Shown in pieces: positions 8,660-16,350 of a stretch of DNA of 36,078 bases. How positions within the stretch are numbered: position 1 is the stretch's first letter; every line of letters begins with the position of its first letter. The notes under the pieces were generated by a model. It was not told the DNA's origin. It did no database searches and was given only the letters and a program-made list of their open reading frames with translations. The stretch spans positions 1-36,078 of the forward strand of contig JAWKHR010000062.1 in assembly GCA_041394725.1 (NCBI GenBank), written 5' to 3'. Position numbers and translations under genes: made by a program. This stretch comes from JAWKHR01 sp041394725 (GTDB lineage Bacteria; Acidobacteriota; Vicinamibacteria; Vicinamibacterales; SCN-69-37).

Positions 8660-11111
8660 AGGACATCCCGAGCCGGGACCGGTCGTCGCGCCGGGCGGTC
8701 GGCTCGGCCGCCCGGGCGGGCGGCTCGAGTGCCAGCTTCAGCACGTCGCCCATCTCGCTCACGTAGTGGATGACGAGATCGGCCCGCAGTTCCTCGCTCA
8801 GGTCCTCGCGCGCGTCCTTCTCGTTCTGCCGCGGCAGGATGATCTGCCGCAGCCCGTTGCGGTGCGCGGCGAGCACCTTCTCCTTGATGCCGCCCACCGG
8901 CAGCACCCGGCCCGACAGGGTGATTTCCCCGGTCATCGCGAGATCGCCGCGCACGCGGCGGCCCGAGAGCGCCGAGGCCAGCGCCGTCACCATCGTCACG
9001 CCCGCCGACGGCCCGTCCTTCGGGATCGCGCCCGACGGCACGTGCAGGTGGATCTCCGAGTCCTTGTAGAAGGCCGGGTCCACGCCGTACTTCGGCGCGT
9101 GGGCGCGGAACCACGACAACGCGATCCGCGCCGACTCCTTCATCACGTCGCCGAGCGACCCGGTCAGCGTGAGCTGGCTGCCGCCGGGCATCCGCGACGC
9201 CTCGATGAAGAGGACGTCGCCGCCGACCGGCGTCCAGGCCATGCCGATGGCCACGCCGGGTTCGCGGGTGCGGTCCTGCATGTCCTCGTCGCGGAAGCGC
9301 GGCGAGCCGAGCAGCTCCTCGACCAGCATCGGCGTCACGACGATCGGCGGGGCGGGGTGCCCGGACGTGGCGGCTTCCGCCTCGGCCTCGCGGCGCGCGA
9401 GCTTGCGGCAGATGGCGCCGATCTCGCGCTCGAGGTTGCGCACGCCGGCTTCCCGCGTGTAGCCGCGCACGATCGCGCTCACGCCCTCCTCGGTGAACGT
9501 CACCCGCTCGGGCGACAGGCCGTGGTTCTCGATCTGCCGGCCCACCAGGTGGTCGAGCGCAATGCGGCGCTTCTCCTCCTCGGTGTAGCCCTGGATCTCG
9601 AGCACCTCCATCCGGTCGCGCAGCGGCCCCGGAATCGTGTCGAGGACGTTGGCGGTCGTGATGAACAGCACCTCCGACAGGTCGAACGGCACGTCGAGGT
9701 AGTGGTCGCGGAACGTGTTGTTCTGCTCCGGGTCGAGCACCTCGAGGAGCGCGGACGCCGGGTCACCCCGGAAGTCGGCGCCGAGCTTGTCGATCTCGTC
9801 CAGGACGAACACCGGGTTCTTCGACTCGGCGCGGCGCAGCCCCTGGATGATCTGGCCGGGCAGCGCCCCGATGTACGTGCGCCGGTGGCCGCGAATCTCG
9901 GCCTCGTCGCGCATGCCGCCGAGCGACACGCGCACGACCTTCCGGCCGATCGCGGTCGCGATCGACTTGGCGAGCGACGTCTTGCCCACGCCGGGCGGGC
10001 CGACGAAGCAGAGGATCGGGCCCTTCACGTCGGGCTTGAGCTTGCGCACCGCCAGGTACTCGAGGATGCGGTCCTTCGCCTTCTCGAGCCCCGAATGGTC
10101 GTGGTCGAGCACGGACTTCGTCCGGGCCAGGTCGATGCCCTCGTCCGTGCGGGTGGACCAGGGCAGCGCCGCGAGCCAGTCGATGTAGGTGCGCGTCACG
10201 GTGTACTCGGCCGCCGCGACCGACATCCGCCCGAGCCGCTCGAGCTCGCGCATCGCCTCGGCCTTCACCTCGTCGGGCATGCCGGCGGCCTCGATCTTCT
10301 CGCGCAGCTCGTCCAGCTCGCGCGCCTGGTCGTCGCCCTCGCCGAGCTCCTTCTGGATCGCCTTCATCTGCTCGCGCAGGAAGTACTCGCGCTGGTTCTT
10401 GCCCACCTCGGACTGGACCTGGCTCTGGATCTTCGAGCCGAGCTCCAGGATTTCCAGCTCCTTGGCCAGCACGCGGTTGAGCTGCTCCAGCCGCGACCGG
10501 ACGTCGGCCGTCTCGAGCAGCTCCTGCCGGACGGCCGTGCCGATCGTGCCGAGGCTCGACGCGATGAAGTCGGCCAGGCGCGACGACTCCGTGATGTTCG
10601 TGGCCAGCGTCGTCAGGTCCTCGGAGAGCACCGGCGAGAGCTGCACCACCTGCTGGAACGCCGCGCGCACGTTGCGCTCGAGCGCGTCCACCTCGATCGA
10701 CTCGACGGGCGGCTCGATGTCGGCCACCTCGGTGACCTCGGCCCGCAGGAACGGCGTCGTCGACGACAGGCGGTCGAGCCGGATCCGGGCCAGCCCCTGG
10801 ACGATCAGCCGCAGGCTGCCGTCGGGCAGCTTGAACATCTTGTGGATGTGGGTCAGCGTGCCGATGGGGTACAGCTCGTGCTGCCCCGGCTCCTCGAGCG
10901 ACGGGTCCTTCTGCGCGAACACGCCGATCAGCTTGCCGCCCGCAATCGCCTCGTCCACGAGCCGCACGGAGCTCTCGCGGGCCACGGCCAGCGGCATGAA
11001 GGAGTTGGGGAACAGCACCGTATCGCGCAGCGGCAGGACGGGCACGTCCGCCGGCACGGTGTACGAGCGTTCGTTCGCGCCAGTGACGGGGCGGGAAGTC
11101 GTGTCGCTCAT
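8658..11111 (-). CDS. lon: ATP-dependent Lon protease
   Basis: Cytoplasmic AAA+ serine protease that degrades misfolded and regulatory proteins. The 817-aa protein has the N-terminal substrate-binding LON domain (VPVLPLRDTVLFPNSFMPL), a coiled-coil linker, the AAA+ module with Walker A GPPGVGKTS and Walker B VFVLDEIDKL, and the C-terminal protease domain with the catalytic Ser in KDGPSAG and Lys in GGIKEKVLAAHRNG. The ATG (complement of 11109-11111) is preceded by GGAGGC; longer in-frame starts add only a low-complexity tail. It lies downstream of the dksA-like gene on the same strand, separated by about 200 bp containing two hairpins, and so may have its own promoter. Confidence 0.97.
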   Translation of the reverse strand: MSDTTSRPVTGANERSYTVPADVPVLPLRDTVLFPNSFMPLAVARESSVRLVDEAIAGGKLIGVFAQKDPSLEEPGQHELYPIGTLTHIHKMFKLPDGSLRLIVQGLARIRLDRLSSTTPFLRAEVTEVADIEPPVESIEVDALERNVRAAFQQVVQLSPVLSEDLTTLATNITESSRLADFIASSLGTIGTAVRQELLETADVRSRLEQLNRVLAKELEILELGSKIQSQVQSEVGKNQREYFLREQMKAIQKELGEGDDQARELDELREKIEAAGMPDEVKAEAMRELERLGRMSVAAAEYTVTRTYIDWLAALPWSTRTDEGIDLARTKSVLDHDHSGLEKAKDRILEYLAVRKLKPDVKGPILCFVGPPGVGKTSLAKSIATAIGRKVVRVSLGGMRDEAEIRGHRRTYIGALPGQIIQGLRRAESKNPVFVLDEIDKLGADFRGDPASALLEVLDPEQNNTFRDHYLDVPFDLSEVLFITTANVLDTIPGPLRDRMEVLEIQGYTEEEKRRIALDHLVGRQIENHGLSPERVTFTEEGVSAIVRGYTREAGVRNLEREIGAICRKLARREAEAEAATSGHPAPPIVVTPMLVEELLGSPRFRDEDMQDRTREPGVAIGMAWTPVGGDVLFIEASRMPGGSQLTLTGSLGDVMKESARIALSWFRAHAPKYGVDPAFYKDSEIHLHVPSGAIPKDGPSAGVTMVTALASALSGRRVRGDLAMTGEITLSGRVLPVGGIKEKVLAAHRNGLRQIILPRQNEKDAREDLSEELRADLVIHYVSEMGDVLKLALEPPARAAEPTARRDDRSRLGMS

Positions 11112-11162
11112 GATGCCTCCTTCAACGGGGATCCCCGGCGGGGACCCTGAAACCGTCCGGCC

Positions 11163-11180
11163 GGCGCCCCGAAGGGCGCC
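11163..11180 (-). terminator. UUCG-tetraloop hairpin between dksA-like gene and lon
   Basis: On the minus strand GGCGCCC and GGGCGCC close a TTCG loop, giving the very stable C(UUCG)G tetraloop with a 7-bp stem. It lies between the dksA-like stop and the lon start. Only a short GGTTTC follows, so termination is plausible but not strong; it may instead structure the lon leader. Confidence 0.45.
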
Positions 11181-11274
11181 GCCGGGTGGGCCTGCGGCCA
11201 CGGCGCCGGAGCGCCGGGCTCGCATGTCGTCGGTTGTGGCGGGAACCGGAGGCACGAGCCTCGTGCGGCCCCGC

Positions 11275-11317
11275 GACCGGCGGAGCCTGCACGATGGCCA
11301 GTCGGCAGGAGCCGGTC
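11275..11317 (-). terminator. Imperfect hairpin at the dksA-like stop codon
   Basis: Arms 11275-11281 and 11311-11317 (7 bp, GACCGGC/GCCGGTC) plus an inner 5-bp stem (11286-11290 with 11305-11309) form a bulged hairpin reaching into the stop codon of the dksA-like gene. No T-run follows. It probably stabilises the 3' end or aids Rho-dependent termination. Confidence 0.35.
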
Positions 11318-11759
11318 AGTTCAGGTCGAGCAGGAACCCCGAGCGGCGCACCTGGAACCGCTCGCGCTGTTCGGCCAGTTCGCGCGCTTCCTCGCAGTCC
11401 TTGCAGCGGACCGCGAACGGCAGCGCCCGGAGTCGGCGCTCGGAAATCTCGTCGCCGCACTCGAAGCAGAACCCGTAGCTCCCGTCGGCATGACGCGCGA
11501 GCGCGTCCTCGATCTTGTGCAGCGTCTCGGACTTCATCTGGATCAGGGCGAACTCGATGTCGTCCTGGATGTCGGCCTCGGACGTCTCGGCCGCGTCCAG
11601 CACCCCCGACCCCTCGCCCGACGCGCCCTCGGCGCGGACGTCGCGCATCTTCTCCTGGACCTCGCTCAGGATCTCGCGGCGCCGCTCCTCGAGGATGCGC
11701 TTCAGCTCCTCGTGGCGCGAGCGCGGTTCAGCCGCCTTCTTTACCGTGCGTCGACTCAT
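11316..11759 (-). CDS. DksA/TraR family zinc-finger transcription factor
   Basis: 147-aa protein of the DksA/TraR family, whose members bind the secondary channel of RNA polymerase and in several bacteria act together with ppGpp. The N-terminal half is a charged coiled coil (about residues 15-85, LKRILEERRREILSEVQEK). The C-terminal half holds the four-cysteine zinc finger CFECGDEI ... RCKDCEEAREL. Length and full C4 finger match DksA-like proteins. The acidic residues DIQDDIEF lie where DksA has its coiled-coil tip, but the exact DxxDxA motif is not obvious, so a plain DksA assignment would be too strong. A relA/spoT gene lies 1.1 kb away, which fits a stringent-response theme. The ATG has GGGAG upstream. 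Confidence 0.88.
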   Translation of the reverse strand: MSRRTVKKAAEPRSRHEELKRILEERRREILSEVQEKMRDVRAEGASGEGSGVLDAAETSEADIQDDIEFALIQMKSETLHKIEDALARHADGSYGFCFECGDEISERRLRALPFAVRCKDCEEARELAEQRERFQVRRSGFLLDLN

Positions 11760-11827
11760 GACGCTCTCCCTTCTCCCGCTGCACCCCGTAGGAACCGGGC
11801 CGCGGCAGTTGCCCTCGGCCTAAGCAA

Positions 11828-11851
11828 TTCGGATGCCATCTGCAATCCGAA
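11828..11851 (-). other. Hairpin in the dksA-like leader; 11760-12156 intergenic region
   Basis: The ~400 bp between the divergent dksA-like and rpmB genes contains no convincing gene and is poorer in G+C than its surroundings. A perfect 7-bp stem (TTCGGAT at 11828-11834, ATCCGAA at 11845-11851, 10-nt loop) would lie in the 5' leader of the dksA-like mRNA. TATAGT on the minus strand (11911-11916) is a possible -10 for that gene, about 150 nt upstream of its start, but no good -35 is seen. No riboswitch consensus was recognised. Confidence 0.35.
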
Positions 11852-12093
11852 GGTTTCTCAGGTTCCTGGCGGCTGGGGTGTCACCTCGTCAACCGCCGTG
11901 TCGTTTCTGCACTATACGAAGAACCCAACGTTTCGGATTCCCGTCCCCGTTCGTGCCCCGGAATCCGGCCTTCCGGCCGCCACCGGGGCCCGGGTGTTCC
12001 CTTTAGACGCGGGCCCACGGTTTTTGGCGAACCCGCCACGAAACCCGGGGGTGTCCTCTCTGCCGGACACTCGTATCGGCCCGACCCGGCCTT

Positions 12094-12102
12094 TGCTATA
12101 CT
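12094..12102 (+). promoter_or_regulatory. Extended -10 promoter of rpmB-ridA
   Basis: TGCTATACT is an extended -10 element (TG-n-TATACT) 54 bp before the rpmB ATG. No TTGACA-like -35 is visible at the right distance, as is usual for extended -10 promoters. Expected transcript start is near 12109. Confidence 0.55.
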
Positions 12103-12156
12103 TCGATGTTTGCGGAGGGCGAAAGGATTCGCGCCCCAGGGACTCTGGATTCAGCC

Positions 12157-12348
12157 ATGGCCAAACACTGTGAGATTTGCGGGAAGACCCCGGCGGTGGG
12201 CCGGACCATCAGCCACGCGCACAACGTGCGCGCCCGGCGGTTCGAGCCGAACCTCCAGCGTGTGCGCGCCGTCATCAACGGCGGCATCCGCCGGATCCGG
12301 GTCTGCACCCGGTGCATCCGCTCCAACAAGGTGACCAAGGCGGCCTGA
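12157..12348 (+). CDS. rpmB: 50S ribosomal protein L28 (zinc-binding form)
   Basis: Structural protein of the large ribosomal subunit, 63 aa. It begins MAKHCEICGKTPAVGR and ends with VCTRCIRSNKVTKAA. The two CxxC pairs make it the zinc-binding 'C+' version of L28; many bacteria also carry or switch to cysteine-free copies under zinc limitation. The ATG at 12157 gives the exact canonical N-terminus; the Shine-Dalgarno match upstream is poor. ridA begins 2 nt after its stop, so the two are co-transcribed. Confidence 0.97.
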   Translation: MAKHCEICGKTPAVGRTISHAHNVRARRFEPNLQRVRAVINGGIRRIRVCTRCIRSNKVTKAA

Positions 12349-12350
12349 GC

Positions 12351-12728
12351 GTGCGCGACGCCATCGCCACGGCCGGCGCGCCGGCCGCCATCGGGCCCTA
12401 CAGCCAGGCCATCCGCGCCGGCGGCTTCCTGTTCCTGTCGGGCCAGATCGCGCTGGATCCGGCCAGCGGCCAGATCGTGGGCGACGGCGTCGTCGAGCAG
12501 ACGCGCCAGGTGTTCGCGAACCTCGAGGCCGTCCTGAAGGCCGCCGGCGCCAGCTTCGACCACGTCGTCAAGACCACCGTCTACCTGGCCGACATGGCCG
12601 AGTTCGCGGCGATGAACGAGGTCTACGCGACCTACTTCTCGAATCCCGCCCCCGCCCGCGCCACCGTGCAGGCCGCGGGCCTCCCGCGCAACGTGCGGGT
12701 CGAAATCGACCTCATCGCCCACATCTGA
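12351..12728 (+). CDS. ridA: RidA family reactive enamine/imine deaminase
   Basis: 125-aa protein of the RidA (YjgF/YER057c/UK114) family, which hydrolyses reactive 2-aminoacrylate and related imines released by PLP enzymes. The substrate pocket residues are present: Tyr in GPYSQA, the guanidinium Arg in PARATVQ, and the Glu in VEIDLIA. LFLSGQIALDP is the usual early strand. The start is a GTG at 12351, two bases after the rpmB stop; it gives a normal-length N-terminus, and longer in-frame starts would lie inside rpmB. The family forms trimers in the cytoplasm. Coupling with rpmB is unusual but its function is unclear. Confidence 0.93.
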   Translation: MRDAIATAGAPAAIGPYSQAIRAGGFLFLSGQIALDPASGQIVGDGVVEQTRQVFANLEAVLKAAGASFDHVVKTTVYLADMAEFAAMNEVYATYFSNPAPARATVQAAGLPRNVRVEIDLIAHI

Positions 12729-12745
12729 AGAACCGGCACCAGTGA

Positions 12746-12858
12746 ACCAGCACTGGGCGTTGGGCACTAGGCACTGGTGCGCGCGGCGCCTGGGGCGAAG
12801 CCTCGGGCCTTGGGTTGCTGTCCGGAACCAGTGCTCAGTGCCAACGCCCAGTGCCTGG
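12746..12858. repeat. Long inverted repeat between ridA and relA/spoT
   Basis: Left arm 12751-12778 and right arm 12827-12853 are reverse complements over about 28 positions with three single-base gaps or mismatches, and partial pairing continues outward to about 12746 and 12858. The central loop is about 48 nt. Within the arms short GGCACTG/CACTGGG words recur. It lies between two convergent genes, so a bidirectional terminator is the simplest role; no T-run follows the stem. A small REP- or MITE-like element is an alternative. Confidence 0.65.
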
Positions 12859-12862
12859 TCTT

Positions 12863-15019
12863 CTACCTGCTGGCGCGCTCGACGTTGAGCACGCCGTCGA
12901 CGGCCTTGAGTGACTTCATCACGCGCTCGAGGTGCTTGAGGTCGCTGATCTCGACCGTCATCCGGATCGACCCGCGGTGCTGGGCGTCCACGGTGGCCTC
13001 GACGTCGCGGATGTTGGTGTTGATGCCGGCGATCCGCGTGCTGACGTCGGCGAGGATGCCGCGGCGGTCGGCGACGGCGATGCGCAGGCGGACCGTGTAG
13101 GGCAGCGTGTCGCTGCCCTTGTCCCACTCGACCTCGATCCGGCGCTCCGGGTCGAACAGCAGGTTGAGCACGTTCGGGCAGGTCGCGGCGTGGACCGAGA
13201 CGCCCTTGCCGCGGGTGATGTAGCCCACGATCTTCTCGCCGCGGATCGGATTGCAGCACCGCGCGCGGAAGACCATCAGGTCGTCCACGCCCTTGACCTT
13301 GATCTTCTGGTCGCCGCCGCCCCCCAGCATCCGCTTGACGACGCTGGCGATGGCGCCGTCGGGCGCCTTCTCCTTGAGCTCCTCGGGCCCGAGCAGGCGG
13401 CCGATCACGGTGCGGGCCGTGACCTTGCCGTAGCCGATCGCGGCGAACAGGTCGTCGGCGCGCTGCGCGCCGAACTCCGGCGCCACGCCCGCCAGCGCCT
13501 CGTCGGTCACGCGCACCTTCTCCACGCCGTAGCGCCGCACCTCCTTGTCGAAGAGCCGGCGGCCGAGCTCGGTGCTCCGGGTCTTCTCCTCGGCGTGGAT
13601 GAAGTGCTTGATCTTGTTGCGCGCGCGGGACGTCGCGACGAAGTTGAGCCAGTCGCGGCTCGGCTTGTGGCCGGCCTGCGTCAGCACCTCGACGATGTCG
13701 CCGTTCTGGAGCTTGGTGCGGAGCGGCACGATGCGGCCGTTCACCCGGGCGCCCACGCACTGGTGGCCGACGTCGGTGTGGACGAAGTAGGCGAAGTCCA
13801 CCGGCGTCGCGCCGCGCGGCAGCGACTTCACCTCGCCCTTCGGCGTGAAGATGTAGACCTCCTCCGGGTACAGCTCGATCCGAAGGTTCTGCATGAACTC
13901 CTGCGGGTCGCGCACGTCCTGCTGCCACTCGAGCAGCCGCCGGAGCCACTGGAAGTACTGCTCGTCGCGCTCGCTGCCGATCCGGCCTTCCTTGTACTTC
14001 CAGTGCGCCGCGATGCCGGCCTCGGCCACGCGGTGCATGTCCTCGGTCCGGATCTGCACCTCGAACGGCATGCCGCGATCGCCCAGCACCGAGGTGTGCA
14101 GCGACTGGTAGCCGTTCGGCCGCGGCATCGCGATGAAGTCCTTGAACCGGCCGGGCACGGGCGACCACATCTGGTGGATGATGCCCAGCACCGCGTAGCA
14201 GTCGCGCATGGTCGGCGTGATCACGCGCAGCGCGACGAAGTCGTAGACCTGGTCGAGCGAGACCTGCTGGCGCTGGAGCTTGTTGTGGATCGACCAGAGG
14301 CGCTTGAGCCGCCCGTCGATCGAGACGACCGGCACCTGGGCCTCGTCGAGCTTGGCGCGAAGCTGCCGGATCAGCTCCTCGATCATGCCCTCGGCGGCCT
14401 TCCGCTTCGCCTCGACCTGCGCCCGGAGCGCCTGGAAGGCGGCCGGTTCCAGATACCGGAAGGCCAGCTCCTCCAGCTCGTTCTTCAGCCGGCTCATGCC
14501 GAGCCGGTGGGCGATCGGCGCGTAGACGTCGCGCGTCTCCTGCGCGATGCGGATCCGGCGGTCCTCCGGCATGTGCTGGAGCGTCCGCATGTTGTGCAGC
14601 CGATCCGCCAGCTTGACGAGGATGACCCGGATGTCATCCACCATCGCGAGCAGCATCTTCCGGAAGCTCTCCGCCTGCCGCTCCTCGCTCGAGGCGAACT
14701 GCAGGCCGGACAGCTTCGTGACCCCCTCGACCACGTGCGCCACCTGGTCCCCGAACAGCTCCCGGACCTTCTCGATGGAATTCGGCGTGTCCTCGACGAT
14801 GTCATGGAGGAGGCCCGCGGCGATGGCCACGACGTCAAGCCTCAGGTCCGCAAGGATGTCCGCAACCTCAAGCGGGTGAACCAGATACGGCTCGCCAGAC
14901 CGACGCACCTGTCCCTTGTGCTCGTAGGCCGAGAACACGTAGGCCCGCCGGAGCAGCTCCAGGTCCGCGTCGGGGTTGGCCGCACGGACCTTCTCGATGA
15001 GGTCTTCGAACCGGATCAT
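12863..15019 (-). CDS. Bifunctional (p)ppGpp synthetase/hydrolase, RelA/SpoT family
   Basis: 718-aa cytoplasmic enzyme controlling the stringent-response alarmones. In order: an HD hydrolase domain (about 20-200) with the metal-binding motifs LLHDIVEDT and LADRLHNMRTL intact, a synthetase domain (about 230-350; GRLKRLWSIHNKL, YDFVALRVI and the catalytic Glu in FEVQIRT), a TGS domain (about 385-450; VYIFTPKGEVKSLPRGATP), a helical/zinc-finger region with a CC pair (ARCCNPIRGEK), and a C-terminal ACT domain (about 640-718). The intact HD motifs argue for a bifunctional Rel and against a synthesis-only RelA. The start has no clear Shine-Dalgarno; it was chosen because MIRFEDLIEKV matches the family N-terminus. 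It is probably monocistronic and diverges from the TPR lipoprotein gene. Confidence 0.95.
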   Translation of the reverse strand: MIRFEDLIEKVRAANPDADLELLRRAYVFSAYEHKGQVRRSGEPYLVHPLEVADILADLRLDVVAIAAGLLHDIVEDTPNSIEKVRELFGDQVAHVVEGVTKLSGLQFASSEERQAESFRKMLLAMVDDIRVILVKLADRLHNMRTLQHMPEDRRIRIAQETRDVYAPIAHRLGMSRLKNELEELAFRYLEPAAFQALRAQVEAKRKAAEGMIEELIRQLRAKLDEAQVPVVSIDGRLKRLWSIHNKLQRQQVSLDQVYDFVALRVITPTMRDCYAVLGIIHQMWSPVPGRFKDFIAMPRPNGYQSLHTSVLGDRGMPFEVQIRTEDMHRVAEAGIAAHWKYKEGRIGSERDEQYFQWLRRLLEWQQDVRDPQEFMQNLRIELYPEEVYIFTPKGEVKSLPRGATPVDFAYFVHTDVGHQCVGARVNGRIVPLRTKLQNGDIVEVLTQAGHKPSRDWLNFVATSRARNKIKHFIHAEEKTRSTELGRRLFDKEVRRYGVEKVRVTDEALAGVAPEFGAQRADDLFAAIGYGKVTARTVIGRLLGPEELKEKAPDGAIASVVKRMLGGGGDQKIKVKGVDDLMVFRARCCNPIRGEKIVGYITRGKGVSVHAATCPNVLNLLFDPERRIEVEWDKGSDTLPYTVRLRIAVADRRGILADVSTRIAGINTNIRDVEATVDAQHRGSIRMTVEISDLKHLERVMKSLKAVDGVLNVERASR

Positions 15020-15168
15020 GGAACGCGGTGTCTAAATCATCGGATGATCGGGATCGGCCACGGGTTCCGGGCCCCTGGGCCCCCGCCAGGCCGAGGGCCG
15101 ATGCTTCGATGATACCGGAAGCCGGGAAGTTCCGAACTGGCAGGCAGTTGCACGGATTTGATGGTCGC

Positions 15169-15198
15169 TTGACGCGGTTTTTGGCCGTTCACTATACT
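15169..15198 (+). promoter_or_regulatory. Sigma70-type promoter of the TPR lipoprotein gene
   Basis: TTGACG (15169-15174) and TATACT (15193-15198) are separated by 18 bp. This lies about 80 bp upstream of the TPR gene start and predicts transcription from about 15205. Confidence 0.75.
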
Positions 15199-15279
15199 GG
15201 CCCGTCCCAGCAGCCTGGTCGAGCGTCCTCAGGGGCCCCGGACCCGGCGTCCTTCAGCGCATCGCGAAAGGGGAAAGAC

Positions 15280-16284
15280 ATGCACTCTCGATTGTTCCGG
15301 GTGGCGGTCGTCATCGTCGGCCTGAGCGCCGCGGCGGCCGGCTGTGGCAAGTACTCGATCAGCAACATCCGGTCGCTCAAGGCGTTCCAGGACGCGAACA
15401 AGCACTACCTCCGGGGCGAATACAAGCAGGCGATCGAACGGTACGAAGACTCGGTCCGCTTCAACCCGGAACTGGGCTTCGCCTACTTCTTCCTGGGCAA
15501 CAGCTACGACCAGATGTACAAGCCCAGCCGCAAGGGCGAGGCGGAGAACGACGCCTACCTGCCGAAGGCCGTCGAGTACTACCGCATCGCCATCGACAAG
15601 ATGAAGAGCGCGACGGATCCGAAGGAACTCGAGATTCGCAAGCGCGCCTACGAGTACCTGGTGGACGCCTACAGCCCGCAGAAGATGAACGACTTCTCCA
15701 AGGCTGAACCGGTCATGCAGGAGCTGATCGCGCTCGAGCCGAACGACCCGGCCAACCACCAGGCCCTCGGCCGCCTCTACGAGGACCAGGGGATGTACGA
15801 GGAGGCCGAGGCCGAGTTCAAGAAGGCGATCGACGTCAACCCCAGCGACGCGCTCGGGTACCAGTACCTGGCGAGCTATTACAACCGCCAGGGCGAGTTC
15901 GACAAGACGATGGAAGCGTTCCAGCAGCGCGCCAACGTCGAGCCGAACAACCCCGAGGCGTGGCACACGATGAGCACGTTCTACTCGGACAAGGTCATCC
16001 GCGACAAGGGGCTGGCGCGTGCGAAGCAGCTCGAGTACGTGGAGGCCGGCCTCGCCGCCGAGGACAAGGCCCTGGCGATCAACGCCGAGTACCACGACGC
16101 GCTCGTCTACAAGAACATCCTGCTCCGGCAGAAGGCCCTGCTCGTCCGCAGCCCGGCCGAGCAGAAGGCGCTGATTGAAGAGGCCGACGCCCTGCAGGCG
16201 CGGGCCGAGGAGATCCGCAAGAAGCAGAACGAGGCCGGCGGCGGCGGCGACGCCAAGGCCGGCGGCAGCGGCGGCGGCAACTAG
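15280..16284 (+). CDS. Tetratricopeptide-repeat lipoprotein
   Basis: 334-aa predicted lipoprotein of unknown specific function. The signal peptide MHSRLFRVAVVIVGLSAAAAGC ends in the lipobox AAGC (Cys22). At least four to five TPR units follow between residues ~40 and 260, with typical A-helix/B-helix patterns (YKQAIERYEDSVRFNPELG, NHQALGRLYEDQGMYEEA, YLASYYNRQGEFDKTMEAF), suggesting a protein-binding scaffold in the periplasm or at a membrane. The tail (about 295-334) is a charged coil ending in a Gly-rich segment coded by GGC repeats. The ATG at 15280 has AAAGGGGA upstream and gives the lipobox, so longer in-frame starts are rejected. It has its own promoter and terminator. It resembles TPR proteins often found in Acidobacteriota; no ligand can be named. 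Confidence 0.88.
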   Translation: MHSRLFRVAVVIVGLSAAAAGCGKYSISNIRSLKAFQDANKHYLRGEYKQAIERYEDSVRFNPELGFAYFFLGNSYDQMYKPSRKGEAENDAYLPKAVEYYRIAIDKMKSATDPKELEIRKRAYEYLVDAYSPQKMNDFSKAEPVMQELIALEPNDPANHQALGRLYEDQGMYEEAEAEFKKAIDVNPSDALGYQYLASYYNRQGEFDKTMEAFQQRANVEPNNPEAWHTMSTFYSDKVIRDKGLARAKQLEYVEAGLAAEDKALAINAEYHDALVYKNILLRQKALLVRSPAEQKALIEEADALQARAEEIRKKQNEAGGGGDAKAGGSGGGN

Positions 16285-16310
16285 AACGTCCGCCACGCGG
16301 CGCACGGTTT

Positions 16311-16350
16311 GGGGCGCGACCCGGTCACCGGGTCGCGCCCCTTTTGTTTT
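16311..16350 (+). terminator. Rho-independent terminator of the TPR gene
   Basis: A perfect 14-bp stem (GGGGCGCGACCCGG at 16311-16324 pairing with 16328-16341) with a 3-nt loop is followed by TTTTGTTTT. It is a textbook intrinsic terminator 26 bp after the TPR stop. Confidence 0.93.

Noticed and set aside
8766..11150. 794-codon open frame antisense to lon
   Set aside because: Lon is unambiguous on the minus strand; the opposite frame has no recognisable domain.
15199..15279. Possible tRNA or leader peptide upstream of the TPR gene
   Set aside because: No T-loop or acceptor-stem pairing and no short frame with a ribosome binding site were found; it looks like an ordinary 5' leader.
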